Positions 1 to 10,348 of a stretch of DNA of 64,000 bases are shown here, in pieces (the stretch's first letter is position 1; each line of letters starts with the position of its first letter). The stretch comes from Pectinophora gossypiella. Its lineage: Eukaryota > Arthropoda > Insecta > Lepidoptera > Gelechiidae. The position numbers were made by a program, and so were the translations under genes. Below the pieces are notes generated by a model. The model was given only the letters and a program-made list of their open reading frames with translations. It was not told where the DNA came from and did no database searches. The stretch is taken from positions 62,001-126,000 of the forward strand of contig NW_026063257.1 in the NCBI RefSeq assembly GCF_024362695.1. Reading direction: 5' to 3'.

Positions 1-146
1 TTCTCCGCGGTGCGCGATTAGGCGCCGAACTGGCAACATGCGAAGTGCGTGGTAAAAAGTTGCAAATATAGAAGCTCAAAGAAAAAAATATATAACACTT
101 CTTATAAGTCATGACATTGGTGCTTATTCCTGTAAACACATCTAAC

Positions 147-306
147 TTTATTTTAAGTTATATCTGTCATTATTTTTTTTTCTTTTGAGTTAGCCGCCAA
201 CAAACAGACGAGCGAATGGCGTGGGACTTGGGAGCTTTGTTTTATAATATTATTATAATGACAGATAGAATAAAAAAATAATAATGACAGATATAACTTA
301 AAATAA
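147..306. repeat. Short palindromic repeat (MITE-like)
   Basis: A stretch of about 34 bases at 147-180 (core TTTTAAGTTATATCTGTCAT) recurs as its reverse complement at 272-306, so the segment folds back on itself with a loop of about 90 bases. There is no coding content. This is the architecture of a small non-autonomous foldback element; I do not recognise the family. Confidence 0.6.
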
Positions 307-336
307 AAATAATGATTAGATTACTGACGTGTTAAA

Positions 337-893
337 GGCAACCAGACGAGATATAGAATGTAAACAAAGTTTCAGAGGTTCAAAACATTTATATTTGAAT
401 AAATTATCATAGAGTTCGAATTTTAATCGCTGTCGTCTGTACTAGACAAAGATGATTCGTCGGAAGAGTCCGAGTCAGCTGTGTTTATGATAAAACTATC
501 TATCGTATTATCAATCATGTTGTCAATACTGTGTTTAAATCAACAACTACTCACAATACTAGCAAAAATCAAAAATAAAAGTAACTGAAACGGAATAATA
601 AGAACAAAAATCTAAGTAGGTAAACACGGGGACGAAAAAATATGTATCACTTCGAACGCAATCCAAACAGAAATGAACTTGTTCATAAAATGGCGGTCCA
701 AATGTTGACAGCTGCGGTACCGACTGCTTTCCTGTACCTACCACGAAACACAACGACAGAGCAGCTGTCGTTGATTAACTGACGCCATAACTGCGCGTAC
801 GAGTGATAAGGACAGAGATGATAATCCCTGGTTATCGCAATGTAACTCAGTAATGGTCCGTTTGTTTACGTTTTTTATCTCGTCTGGCTACGC
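337..893. mobile_element. Small TIR element of about 550 bp, family unknown
   Basis: The sequence CCAGACGAGATA followed by a GTAAACAAA block at about 342-368 is repeated in inverted orientation at about 861-888, with some 23 of 27 positions matching. This defines terminal inverted repeats around roughly 545 bp. The interior has no transposase. It contains an acidic Asp/Ser-rich reading frame on the minus strand (423-540). No clear target duplication was found, so the superfamily is undetermined. Confidence 0.45.
423..478 (-). CDS. Possible terminal exon of the THAP gene (acidic tail)
   Basis: On the minus strand an AG acceptor (complement of 479-480) is followed by a reading frame of 17 Asp/Ser-rich codons and a TAA at 423-425. 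The frame needs two bases to complete the codon left open by the donor of THAP exon 2 (2734-2916), so the splice phases are compatible, which would give a short protein of about 117 residues. Against it: the polypyrimidine tract is weak, the exon would be very short, and it lies inside a TIR element. The acidic frame is open further upstream to about 535, so it may instead belong to that element. Confidence 0.2.
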
Positions 894-1290
894 TGCGGTA
901 TAGGTTTTGCGTTAAAGAGCCACAAACATAGTAGGTATCTACCTACTTAAGTAAGTGGAATGATAAGGCTTTATTACCTACATTAACTCGATTCATCTGC
1001 CACACACAATGCGTCAGGTCATCGTGTGTACCAATGTAACCTACCTACCTACCTATAAAATGTATGACGAAATCGTGGGTCGCCCACCAATGAACTATTT
1101 ATTATAACACTGCCCGATCCCGATGCCCGAGCCCGCGATCTCGAGTATTCTCGACGCATCGCGTGGGTAGTTTACTAACCGCTATAATATATACCTATAA
1201 GCCCTGTAAGCGCGGTGCACTGTTTTGTACAAGATTGTAAACAACTACGTCTCAATTACGTGTGTCGAGCAACTATAGACTTTATGTCAT
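894..1290. other. Non-coding spacer
   Basis: AT-rich sequence with short TACCTA tracts around 930-1050. I see no reading frame of interest, no RNA gene and no transposon end in it. Confidence 0.5.
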
Positions 1291-1500
1291 TATAAAGATA
1301 AGATCCATTCTGGCTTGTTGCGTTGCGCGAGGTCACGTGTTATTACGATTGTAGGTAGGCAGGTACCTACCTACTGGCTGAGTCGCGCTAACGCATATAA
1401 AGATAAGATCCATTCTGGCTTGTTGCGTTGCGCGAGGTCACGTGTTATTACGATTGTAGGTAGGCAGGTACCTACCTACTGGCTGAGTCGCGCTAACGCA
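1291..1500. repeat. Perfect tandem duplication, 2 x 105 bp
   Basis: Copy 1 (1291-1395) and copy 2 (1396-1500) appear identical base for base over 105 bp, each containing GTAGGTAGGCAGGTACCTAC and ending in CGCTAACGCA. Because 105 is a multiple of three, a short plus-strand frame passes through both copies, but it resembles no protein I know. The identity suggests a recent duplication. Confidence 0.9.
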
Positions 1501-1557
1501 AATGATAGGTCCGATGCGATGCGATGCGTAGTAGGTATGTAGGTAAATCTGCCTATA

Positions 1558-2044
1558 CAGGGTGTTAGTGACTTCGTAACGAAAACTTTGAGGGATGAGT
1601 CAGACCATGATTCTGAGTCGATATCAAGTGGATTTTTCCGTCGCAAAAATCATGTATTTTTTTAGTTTTTTAAAATTATTTTCCATTCTTTACTTTTGCG
1701 ACGGAAAATTCCACTTGCTATTAACTCAGAATAATCAGGTGAATCATCCCTCTCAGTATTCGTTACGATGTCACTTACACCCCGTACAAGTACATACGGT
1801 AGCCATACAAGTAGGTATGGGTGTTAGTGACACCGTAACGAATATTGAGGGGGATGATTCAGACCATGATTCTGAGTTGATATCAAGTGGAATTTCCTGT
1901 CAAAAAATTCATGATTTTTTTGTGTTTTTTTTTAATTATTTTCCTATCCATACTTTTGCGACGGAAAATTCCACTTGATATCAACTCAGAATCATGGTCT
2001 GAATCATCCCTCAAAGTTTTCGTTACGATGTCACTAACACCCTG
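1558..2044. mobile_element. Composite of two palindromic MITEs (CAGGGTGTTAGTGAC ends)
   Basis: The outer ends are CAGGGTGTTAGTGAC and its complement, flanked by TA on both sides, consistent with TA target duplication. Inside are two foldback MITEs (1558 to about 1784, and about 1818 to 2044). Each has arms carrying GATTCAGACCATGATTCTGA and TATCAAGTGG near the centre, separated by a 33 bp spacer with GTACATACGGTAGCC. The same two-MITE unit is present inverted at 17319-17948. No coding capacity; it would depend on a transposase supplied elsewhere. Confidence 0.8.
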
Positions 2045-2047
2045 TAT

Positions 2048-2733
2048 GTTTGTTACCTCTTCAGACTTAAACAAATGGTTACGTTATGGTACGTTACATT
2101 ACCTACGCATCTACGACAATCGCCGTCTGCGTAAAGTTGAAAGCGAAAAGCTACTTTTTCTACCTATAGCTACCTAACTTACCTATTAGGGTATTAAGTA
2201 GGTATTATACATAGATAGTAGGTAGGTATCTTGGTATAGGTACAATAAAGTCGTAAATTTCTGTTTTCATAATATTTTACGTCTTTAATTATTTTAAACC
2301 CTACAATTTATGTTAATACGGCTTTATTATAGTTTAGTTACTGAAAAAGGTTCGGAATCGAGACGTCTATAGGCACCTATCGAACCTAACTATCATCACA
2401 GCCCGGACACTTCATACAAACAACCTATCCCCTACTTTAAACATTTAACTAGGTAGGTAGGTAAGTACCTACATTAACTTGTCTACATCTAAGTAGTAGG
2501 TAAGTTGTAATTAGCTAGGTACCTAACATTTCAAAAAACTCAAGGTCGGTAGGTATCATTCACGTAATAACTCACTATCACTATACTAAAACCCAATATT
2601 ATGTAGATATTCAAGCAATAGGTAGGTACCTAAACTACAATAAAAATTTGATTATATTTGTATTAATTCGGTGGTAGGTAAGTACCTACCTACCCAATTG
2701 TAGGTAATAACTTGACAAATTAATTGTGCTTAC
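2048..2733. repeat. TAGGTACC-rich microsatellite spacer
   Basis: AT-rich DNA with many short TAGGTA, TACCTACC and GTAGGTAGGTA tracts (for example 2150-2240, 2450-2530 and 2670-2705). Such tracts are common in lepidopteran DNA. No gene is seen. The last bases, 2728-2733, are the 5' splice site of THAP exon 2 read on the minus strand. Confidence 0.6.
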
Positions 2734-2916
2734 CTGGTGAGGAAGTGCTTGAGCGATTTTGAAGGTCTTGAGTCTGATATGGTTCTGGAACTGCACTTCT
2801 CTGGAGTCTTTTTCTATGACCAGTCTCATTTCGTACATACTTGATATTGAAATGGTCAATGCATAAATACCTTGACCGCAAATTTTCTGCAGGCAAGTGG
2901 GCAATGTTCATATTAC
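2734..2916 (-). CDS. THAP-domain gene, exon 2
   Basis: On the minus strand this 183-base exon is bounded by TTTTCTTGTAG (acceptor, ending at 2917) and GTAAGC (donor, 2733-2728). Its frame encodes the second half of a THAP zinc finger: a Cys-x2-His pair (CIDH) followed by Phe, a basic stretch (RKRLQR) and the family-typical Ala-Val-Pro. It starts with the two bases that complete the codon left by exon 1 (10349-10463), so phases match. Counted through both exons, the spacing from the second Cys to the third Cys is 45 residues, inside the usual THAP range. THAP domains bind DNA in nuclear proteins and in P-element-type transposases. Downstream exons are not secure. Confidence 0.82.
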
Positions 2917-2920
2917 CTAC

Positions 2921-3542
2921 AAGAAAAGAATATAATGTTCAATAAAACATAAATAGCCTATAGATGTTCCACTGCTGGATCGTCTCTACCCTCTACCCTC
3001 AAATAACAGGAGGTAATCGTTTTGGTGGTAGCCCGGACCAACTATATAATTTCTGAAGCAAAGCTTACTCTTACTTTTTCGGACAAATAAGTGACTTAGT
3101 CCGCAATGTCATAACTAAACAAAGATTAATGGTTGGATCTTGGTAGTGGTTGCCTGGAAGAAATTGCTTAAACAGGCCTCCCATTTGTACTGTAGTAGGT
3201 ATGTTGCATAAATTTTTGTATGTTCTAACTGTTTGTGATCATTAAAAATATTTGATTTGTAATGTATAATCTCACAAAGTAATTTTGATAATATCAGGAA
3301 CAGTATCCGGACCTCCAGATCATAAGCCTAATGTTCTAATCAATAATACACAGAGGCAGAATCCACTAAAACAGCAACTTTTGACATGTCTTATTAAGTT
3401 CTTGTAGGTACCTACCTATACATAATGTATGTATAGATTGGTACCTGCTGAAAGGTGGTCAGGCGTGAGCGAGACCAAGATACTAGGTATACCTCATTTG
3501 GGTTCCTGGCTTCTGTACACAGTCCCGATGTGTGAAATTGGT
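2921..3542. other. Intron 1 sequence of the THAP gene, 3' part
   Basis: Non-coding AT-rich sequence between THAP exon 2 and repeat fragments. Short frames here (for example one at 3429-3620) have no recognisable content. I see no further exon. Confidence 0.4.
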
Positions 3543-3650
3543 ATAAAATCAAATCAAAATCAAATCAAATATACTTTATTGCACAGAACTAGAATTTCAA
3601 CAATCAGACATAACACATGAATACAGTACAATTTGGGCGGCCTTATTGCT
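3543..3650 (-). mobile_element. 3' fragment of a LINE-like element
   Basis: Read on the minus strand, the segment ends in GTGCAATAAAGTATATTTGA followed by TTTGATTTGATTTTGATTTGA-type repeats. A short unit tail after an AATAAA box is the signature of a heavily 5'-truncated non-LTR retrotransposon. No coding part remains. Confidence 0.6.
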
Positions 3651-3787
3651 TAAAACTGTAGGTTTGGTAGATAGTAATTTATCTTAGGTACCTATTAAGA
3701 CTGTATAAGAAGAAATAAATTAATGTTTTATTTTTATTTATTTTCAACTTAAAAGTAAATGTGTAAGTAGATATCTGGGGGGTCAAA

Positions 3788-3925
3788 ATGGCTACATCAA
3801 AGCAATTCATCTAAGAAAGCAATATTGCTATTTGACATTTGTTTGCATCGCACACTTACTTTTATATGCACAAATGTGAAACTGCAATATTGCTTACATA
3901 GATGAATTGCTTCAATGTGGGTATT
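3788..3925. mobile_element. Foldback MITE
   Basis: Inverted arms (AAGCAATTCATCTA at 3799-3812 and its complement ending at 3912, with GCAATATTGC next to both) enclose a loop of about 55 bases. No coding content. Flanking GGTCAAAATG and ATTTTAACC suggest slightly longer imperfect arms. Confidence 0.6.
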
Positions 3926-4400
3926 TTAACCGCCCTGGTCTATAAACTGTTCAATAAAACAGTCCAAAATTCAGAAATAATTATGTACTTGATTGACTTT
4001 TTTAACTTTTGTCCCTTTTATTCCACAGTTCACTTGGAAATATAAATGCATCGCATACAGTATTGGCATATAGTAGGTACTTTACAAGTTTTTGACTATT
4101 CCAGTGCTTTAGTAGTTCCCAGTAAGAATATGTTAAAAATCACTAATTAAGATTTTCAAGTTTGATTAGTATATCTATATGCCATGCTAAATTACCCAAT
4201 TGTACAAAAGTTAATTTAATAATTCCAAATTGACATTGAGCACAATACCTAATTATATTATGTTCTTCAGACAGAAAAACCTGTTCTACTGCTCTAAACT
4301 GTTGATCTCAGCTTGATTTTAAGTATTACATTAATTATGGTAAACTAAATGGTGACAAATGATAAACCGATTGTCAAAATAATAATAGTCTAGCAAATAG
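3926..4400. other. Non-coding intronic spacer
   Basis: AT-rich, no recognisable gene or repeat. It lies between a MITE and the 3' end of the CR1-like LINE inside THAP intron 1. Confidence 0.4.
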
Positions 4401-4424
4401 GAAATCAGAAATCAGAAATCAGAA
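4401..4424 (-). repeat. 3' terminal repeat tail of CR1-like LINE A
   Basis: Three consecutive GAAATCA units on the plus strand (TGATTTC on the element's sense strand). Short tandem 3' tails without poly-A are the normal terminus of CR1/L2-type LINEs and mark the end of the element. Confidence 0.75.
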
Positions 4425-4611
4425 TCATTTATTCAACGTAATTATCATGGATAAACTTGTTGAAGGTCAATGTAACATTTTTGAATTTACGTCATTTCGC
4501 AAGGTGTTATGGCTGAGGAGAAGAAATGACAAGAAACTGCAACAGCAACACATCTTTTAAAAACCAATGAGGATATACATTACAAGTTATTTAATAACTA
4601 GAGGAACACAT

Positions 4612-7503
4612 TCAATACCAGACATTTTTATCATTTAGGTAGTCATTAATCTTATAATAAGCTTTTTTACATAAAGTAAGCCTCACGTGAGCTTTAAATT
4701 TATTTTCTGACAAATTTAAAATATTATCTGGTATTTTATTGTAAAAACGTATACATAACCCCAAAAAAGATGAATTTAATTTACTTAATCTAGAATTTTG
4801 AATAGCAATTTTATGTTTATTTCTTGTATTGTAAGTATGCCTTTCTCAGTTTCTCGGAAGGAGAGATAAGTTTTTACGTACATACATAATGTTTTCATAT
4901 ATATATTGACTTGCGACCGTCCGTATATTTATTTCTTTAAACAGCTCCCTCAAAGAGTCCCGACAACGCAGCTTATAAATAGCGCGAACTGCTCTTTTTT
5001 GAATGATGAAAATAGTTTCTACATCAGCGGCTCGACCCCACAGCAAAATACCGTAAGACATTATGCTGTGGAAGTAGCTGAAGTAGACAAGTCTAGCAGT
5101 GGGTACATCTGTGAGTTGTCGGATCCTTCTGACGGCATATGCTGCTGAACTTAGCTTGCCCGCTAGTGATACAATATGTGGGCCCCATTGAAGTTTTGAA
5201 TCTACAGTAATTCCTAAGAAAACTGTGTGTTCAACAAAATCTAGTTTCTCGTCGTTAATTTTAATGTTATTATTTACTTTCTTTACGTTTGGTAGAACAA
5301 ATTTAATACACTTCGTTTTCTTAGCATTTAGAACTAGGTTATTTACTGTAAACCAACTTAGAACCTGCGACACAGCGCTGTTTGCTTCGTCAAATTCCTC
5401 TAACTTTCTGTCGATTTTAAATATAAGAGAAGTATCATCCGCGAACAGCACAATGTCAGCTTGGTTCTGTACTACATAAGGTAAATCATTTATGTACACT
5501 AAAAAAAGAAACGGACCCAAAATGGATCCTTGAGGAACTCCCATTTGAACATGAGAGCCCGAAGAAGTCGTACTATTGATTTGTACCTTTTGTATCCTAC
5601 CACCTAGATATGAATTTAACAAACTGAGAGCTCCATTATTTAGTCCATAGTGCCTCAATTTCAAAAGCAAGGTCTCGTGATCCACGCAGTCGAACGCCTT
5701 AGATAAGTCACAGAATACTCCTACGGCATTCTGCGACTTCTCCCAAGCATCGAAAATGTGTCGAACAAATGTGACACTCGCGTCTGTTGTAGACCGACCC
5801 TTAGTAAAACCAAACTGCTGGCTGTGGAGTAAGTTATTTAAATTAAAATGACATAGCAGTTGGTCGAGAATAATTTTCTCGAAAATTTTACTAAGTACTG
5901 GTAGAATAGAAACCGGTCTATAATTCGTGGGGTCTGATTTTGTGCCCGATTTAAAAAGAGGTATAACTTTACTGATTTTCATTAAATTTGGAAAAGTGCC
6001 ATTTTCAACACTCATATTAAAGATGTAAGCTAGATATGGTGCTAAGATATCAATAACAGAGCTCATCAATTTGACAGACAATCCCCATAAATCTTTCGAG
6101 GTTTTAAGTTTCAGCTGTTTGAATACTTTAACAATACTACTCGGATCAACGCGTTTAAAATCAAATAATTCAGTGCAAGCAGTAACATTACTTTTTAATA
6201 ATATATCAGCTTGAACAGGAGAGGACCTGAGAGATTCTGTAGTTTTTACAGGGATGTTCGTGAAGAATTTATCAAAAACTTCAGCTACATCTTTATCTTG
6301 TTTTACTAACCCAGTGCCCGATTCTATATTGTATTCTAATTCACGCGGTTTAGAAGCCTTTGTTTCACTATTTATTACTTGCCAAACTGCCTTTATTTTA
6401 TTATCCGCGGTCTTTATTTTACTACTAATATGCATCTGTTTGGCTGTATAACACACTCTTCGAAATATTTTAGAATAATTTTTGACGTAGCTTTTGAAAC
6501 TATCAGCGTGTGTATACGTTTTTTCCTCATATAAAGAATAAAGAGTATTTCTACTTTTGCGAATGCCTACGGTAGCCCAGTCACTGAACTTGAATGATTG
6601 ACTGTTGGTAACTACCTTTTGAGGAAAATTATTTTCAAATTCTTTATGGATAATAGTGAAGAAATCCCTGTAAAAATCGTCAGGATTGTCTGTATCAAAG
6701 TTTGGACAAGGTAAGTTACTAATAAGACTATTTCGATATTTCTCTATCCGATTATCAGTGATGGGTCGAGTACTAAATTTAATTTTTTGCACATTTTTAA
6801 GTACTGGAAAACTAACCAACTGCCCACTGTGATCAGACTTAAAACAGTTAAGGATACTGTTATCTTGGAAATCACAATTGCAAAAAATGTTATCTAAACA
6901 TGAGGCAGTTGTTTCTGTAATTCTAGTTGGCTCCATAAATATATTAACAAGGTTAAAAGATGTAAACAAACTTAGAAATCTAGTTGTAATTGAATCTACT
7001 TCATATAAATCAACGTTAAAATCTCCACACACTATAATAGATTTATTACTTTTGGATATGACCTTCAGTACATTTTCCATCACTGATTCAAAAACTGTGA
7101 AGTTAGCACTGTATGGGGGTCTGTATATGGCCACAACAATATGTTTCTCTGTTTCTATACATGAAATCTCCATAGTGCCCTCTATCGAAAGTCCAGTAAT
7201 ATCTTTGCGTTCTTTATATTTTAAACTATTTCTGATAAAAATAAGGGAGCCACCACGTATTTTGATCTTTCGACAGAAAGCGCTAGCCAAATGATAATTT
7301 TCAAAACCGAATAACAATTCATAATCCTTAAACCAATGCTCAGTAATACATAAAATGTCAATAAAAAATGTCTCTAAAAATAATTCTATGTCCAATTCTT
7401 TGCCAGAGAAGCCTTGAATATTTTGGTGAACTAGTTTTAATATTCCAAGCTTCTCTTTTGTCTTATTGTCTAGTTTAAAGATGAAGTACCATTCGTGGTA
7501 CAT
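4612..7503 (-). pseudogene. CR1-like LINE A ORF2: endonuclease-reverse transcriptase, one nonsense codon
   Basis: The frame begins at 7503 and is open for 885 codons to a TGA at 4846-4848. The same frame then continues for 77 more codons to a stop at 4612-4614 with typical CR1 C-terminal character, so the TGA interrupts the protein (a CGA to TGA change would explain it). The N-terminal 230 residues are an apurinic-like endonuclease: HQNIQG near the start, TEHW, GDFNVDL, then SDHSGQ. The reverse transcriptase follows, with YRPVSILP, FCDLSKAFD, GVPQGSILGP and the catalytic FADD at about residue 687. It would nick target DNA and copy LINE RNA at the nick. The start overlaps ORF1 by 34 bases. Probably just inactivated, unless the stop is read through. 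Confidence 0.88.
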
Positions 7504-9509
7504 GGCTGACTACCGTCAATAAAAGGTTTTGTGCTGTAGAAGACAGTACAGTCAATAAGTTTACTGCCTGGTCTGGCAGAAATGTCTGTAATATAAAAAA
7601 CTAGTACTGACCATATATTTTTTTTAAAGTACTTAGATAGATATATTCTATCTGTCGTTATTAAACAATTTTGAATAAACTTATTCAAATCTAAATAAAT
7701 AATATTACTGTGATGACAGGTTCTGTTGTAAAGGTGTTGGTTGAGAGAAAATATATAATTATTTTCCTCACTAGCTAATGAATTTGAGTATGGAAACGAA
7801 CAAATAATTAAGTTTCCACACTCAACAGTCATTAGCGACCTATGATACTTAGTTAACTGCTGTTTTGTGAGCCCTGTACTATTGCTTACTAAAAGAATAA
7901 CGGTAGTGTTCGCATCATATTTACACTGGAATAGTTTTGTGATGATTTGTGAATATGACGCGCCAGGCATGCACACATTAATAATGTCATGATCAAAAGA
8001 GTTTTTTAAAAGTGGTCCTAAACCTATGCCTATATCGTCCGAGAACACAACAGTCTTTTTCGTTAGACGCGGGACAAAGTCTTTCTGGGGCGCGACGTTG
8101 TCCGGCAATGGGGTCGCGACCTTTCCGGGCCCTCGCAGCGCCCCACCTGGCGGCGCAGCGGGCGGGGGCGCAGCGGGCGGGGGCGCCGCAGGCGCTTGCG
8201 CCGCGGACGGCGGCACCGCCGCTGACGCCCCGCGCCTCGAGGCTCCGCGGACTCTGACCCTCCGCGGCTCGGCTCCCGGCGGCACATCACCGGCCGGCGC
8301 GACACTTGGCAGCGCGGCACACGGCGGCTCGTTGTTGGGCGGTGCGGTGTCGCACATCACTGCGGACAGCGGCGCACCGTCGGGGAGCACGGCACCGCGT
8401 TTCGCAGCTCTTCGCGGTGTGACCCTTGCCGGCGCAGCACTAGGCAACGCGGCAATAGGCGGCGCGGCTCTGCGTGTCGCAACCCTACGCGATGTGGCCC
8501 TTGCCGGCGCAGCACTAGGCGACGCGGCACTGGGCGGCGCGGCTCTGCGTGTCGCAGCCCTACGCGATGCAGTCCTGGCCGGCGCAGCAATAGGCGACGC
8601 GGCGATGGGCGGTGCGGCTCTGCGTGTCGCAGCCCTACGCGATGCAGCCCTGGCCGGCGCAGCAATAGGCGACGCAGCACTGGGCGGCGCGGCTCTGCGT
8701 CTCGCAGCCCTACGGGGCGCGGTACCTCGCGGAGCGGTCTCGCGCAGCGTGGTACATGCGGCGCTAGTGGACGGTGAGGCTCCAGAAATTACGACCAACC
8801 CCCCGCGCTGCAAATCCTCGCTAGACTCGCTGCTTGTTTTGGCGCGGAGTGTTTCCAGCTCCAGGTTTCGGTCGTGCACCAGAGACTCAAGCCGTTCCGT
8901 ATTAATAACCAGGGACTCTGTTGCCTTGATGTGTTCAGTGATTTCCTTCTGTGCATTCCCATATAATTGCTGTAAACGTGCTAATTGGCGTTGGAGCTCA
9001 CAATTTTCTTGTCTCAATTTATGTGTTTCTTCACAACCTTCATCATCATCACTATATTTATCACTCATTGAGGTGAGATCTATGGTCATGGACTCATTAT
9101 TTTGGCAATTTTCTCCACGGACTAACTCATTGTATAACGCCATAGTTTGTTGTGACTCGTTGATGGAATGTTGGTCTTCATGAGCTTTTATTGTATTGTA
9201 GGCTATAGCAACCTGTTGCTCTAGTTCTCTGATACGATTTAGAGCAGCCTCATGGTTGTTTCGACATTCATCCTGTGAGTTGATCACGGATTGTAAGTAG
9301 TCCCGTTGGTGTTGCAAGTCCTTATACCGACCATCTAACTCGGTGAGCTCGTTCTTTAAAGACAGTATTCTATTATTTACATTAATTACTTCTGCCTCAC
9401 TCTCTTCATGTTCTTCTAGAAGCTTCTTGCATTCTTCTTGAGACGCCTGTAGTTCAAGAAGGGCTTGCTTCAGTTTTTGTTCTAGGTCCTTTTTGCTGCA
9501 GGGAGCCAT
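7470..9509 (-). CDS. CR1-like LINE A ORF1: coiled-coil and esterase-like RNA-binding protein
   Basis: 679 residues, open throughout. Residues ~5-230 are charged heptad-like sequence (coiled coil). Residues ~230-470 are an Ala/Arg/Pro-rich low-complexity tract including four 25-residue repeats (DNA 8418-8717). Residues ~488-640 resemble the SGNH-hydrolase/esterase domain known from CR1-family ORF1 proteins. The first block reads FSDDIG where an active enzyme has Gly-Asp-Ser, so the nucleophile seems absent and catalysis is doubtful. A GASYSQI block and a conserved Pro-Tyr-Ser segment follow. Expected role: trimerising chaperone that coats LINE RNA. A related ORF1 lies at 50252-51799 without the repeat tract. 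The start at 9509 is the first Met before the coiled coil. Confidence 0.85.
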   Translation of the reverse strand: MAPCSKKDLEQKLKQALLELQASQEECKKLLEEHEESEAEVINVNNRILSLKNELTELDGRYKDLQHQRDYLQSVINSQDECRNNHEAALNRIRELEQQVAIAYNTIKAHEDQHSINESQQTMALYNELVRGENCQNNESMTIDLTSMSDKYSDDDEGCEETHKLRQENCELQRQLARLQQLYGNAQKEITEHIKATESLVINTERLESLVHDRNLELETLRAKTSSESSEDLQRGGLVVISGASPSTSAACTTLRETAPRGTAPRRAARRRAAPPSAASPIAAPARAASRRAATRRAAPPIAASPIAAPARTASRRAATRRAAPPSAASPSAAPARATSRRVATRRAAPPIAALPSAAPARVTPRRAAKRGAVLPDGAPLSAVMCDTAPPNNEPPCAALPSVAPAGDVPPGAEPRRVRVRGASRRGASAAVPPSAAQAPAAPPPAAPPPAAPPGGALRGPGKVATPLPDNVAPQKDFVPRLTKKTVVFSDDIGIGLGPLLKNSFDHDIINVCMPGASYSQIITKLFQCKYDANTTVILLVSNSTGLTKQQLTKYHRSLMTVECGNLIICSFPYSNSLASEENNYIFSLNQHLYNRTCHHSNIIYLDLNKFIQNCLITTDRIYLSKYFKKNIWSVLVFYITDISARPGSKLIDCTVFYSTKPFIDGSQPCTTNGTSSLN
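8418..8717. repeat. Coding minisatellite, 4 x 75 bp
   Basis: Four consecutive 75-base units (8418-8492, 8493-8567, 8568-8642, 8643-8717) share GCCGGCGCAGCA and GGCTCTGCGT with a few substitutions each. On the minus strand each encodes 25 Ala/Arg/Pro-rich residues of LINE A ORF1. The tract is strikingly GC-rich compared with the rest of the element. Confidence 0.9.
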
Positions 9510-10348
9510 ACTAGACAGAATCTGAAATAATAAAGGAAAGGCAGCAGTAACTATTCCAAGAAAAATAGAAAATTCCTATAATATTGTTAATAATATTTTA
9601 CTTAGCAATCTGCAATAAGTACCTACATAACAAAATACTTTGTGTACGTTATTTATGTCTAATTTGTGGAGTAAAAAGTTATGTTTTACACTGCTACAAT
9701 ATACAATATAATGCCGACAATATAATGTTATTGTAAGTGTGTAAATAAATAGAAAAACATTGTGTGTTTCCGTTTTTTTGTCGTCAACTATGTTTCTACT
9801 TAACGTCAAAACAAAGCGAGACTACAACGGCGCCGGGTGTGAGGTTGGACTTTAATCTCTGGTGTGATCTGTGTACTATTATGTTATAGCAATAATATTT
9901 ATCGCTAGCTAATGTAATAATATGGAACAAAGCAATACTCCCCAGGTTTTAGTCCGTATTTTCGAATTTGTAACGTCGGTGTCCGTTGGTCTCCGTACGA
10001 CAATCAGCTGATTTGAATTTACACCAGTATTTCCACTTCAAATACACAAATTTCTATTTTACACACTTTATATACTAAAATTAACACAAATACAAGTAAA
10101 TTAGTCGACTAAAAACTATGATTATAATAAAAATACGAAATTAAAACTAAGATACGCGTCTTGACATTTACGCGTCAGTGTTGCCAGGGTTTAGGGGGAG
10201 TGGCAATAACTTTACCACCATGTTAAGTAGGTATTTCTTTTTATTTTATTCCAGTCTTGATTGTCATTGATTCTTTCAAATTGTTTGTTTGATAACTTTT
10301 TGCAGTTTAATATTAAAAATAAATAAAAGTAAACATTTAACTACTTAC

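Larger units (their letters stand above)
4401..10190 (-). mobile_element. CR1-like LINE A, nearly full length
   Basis: A minus-strand non-LTR retrotransposon with ORF1 (7470-9509) and ORF2 (4612-7503, one internal stop). On the sense strand the 3' end is a short array of TGATTTC units (4401-4424), as expected for CR1/L2-type elements. The 5' end is placed near 10190 because CTGGCAACACT there resembles the start of a related copy at 49876 (CTGGCAACCCT); the exact base is uncertain. It lies in THAP intron 1 in the sense orientation and makes up most of the 7.4 kb intron. No target duplication was identified. Confidence 0.85.

Noticed and set aside
559..753. Small minus-strand frame near the left edge as an exon
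   Set aside because: Cys/Phe/Tyr-rich random-looking peptide with no splice signals that fit the THAP phase.
1291..1500. Possible CRISPR-like repeat or coding repeat
   Set aside because: Only two directly adjacent copies without spacers, in a eukaryotic context.
8026..9183. 385-codon plus-strand frame rich in Gly/Ala/Leu-Arg repeats
   Set aside because: It is the antisense of the CR1-like ORF1 minisatellite; the composition follows from the repeat, and coiled-coil, stop-free ORF1 on the other strand explains the openness.
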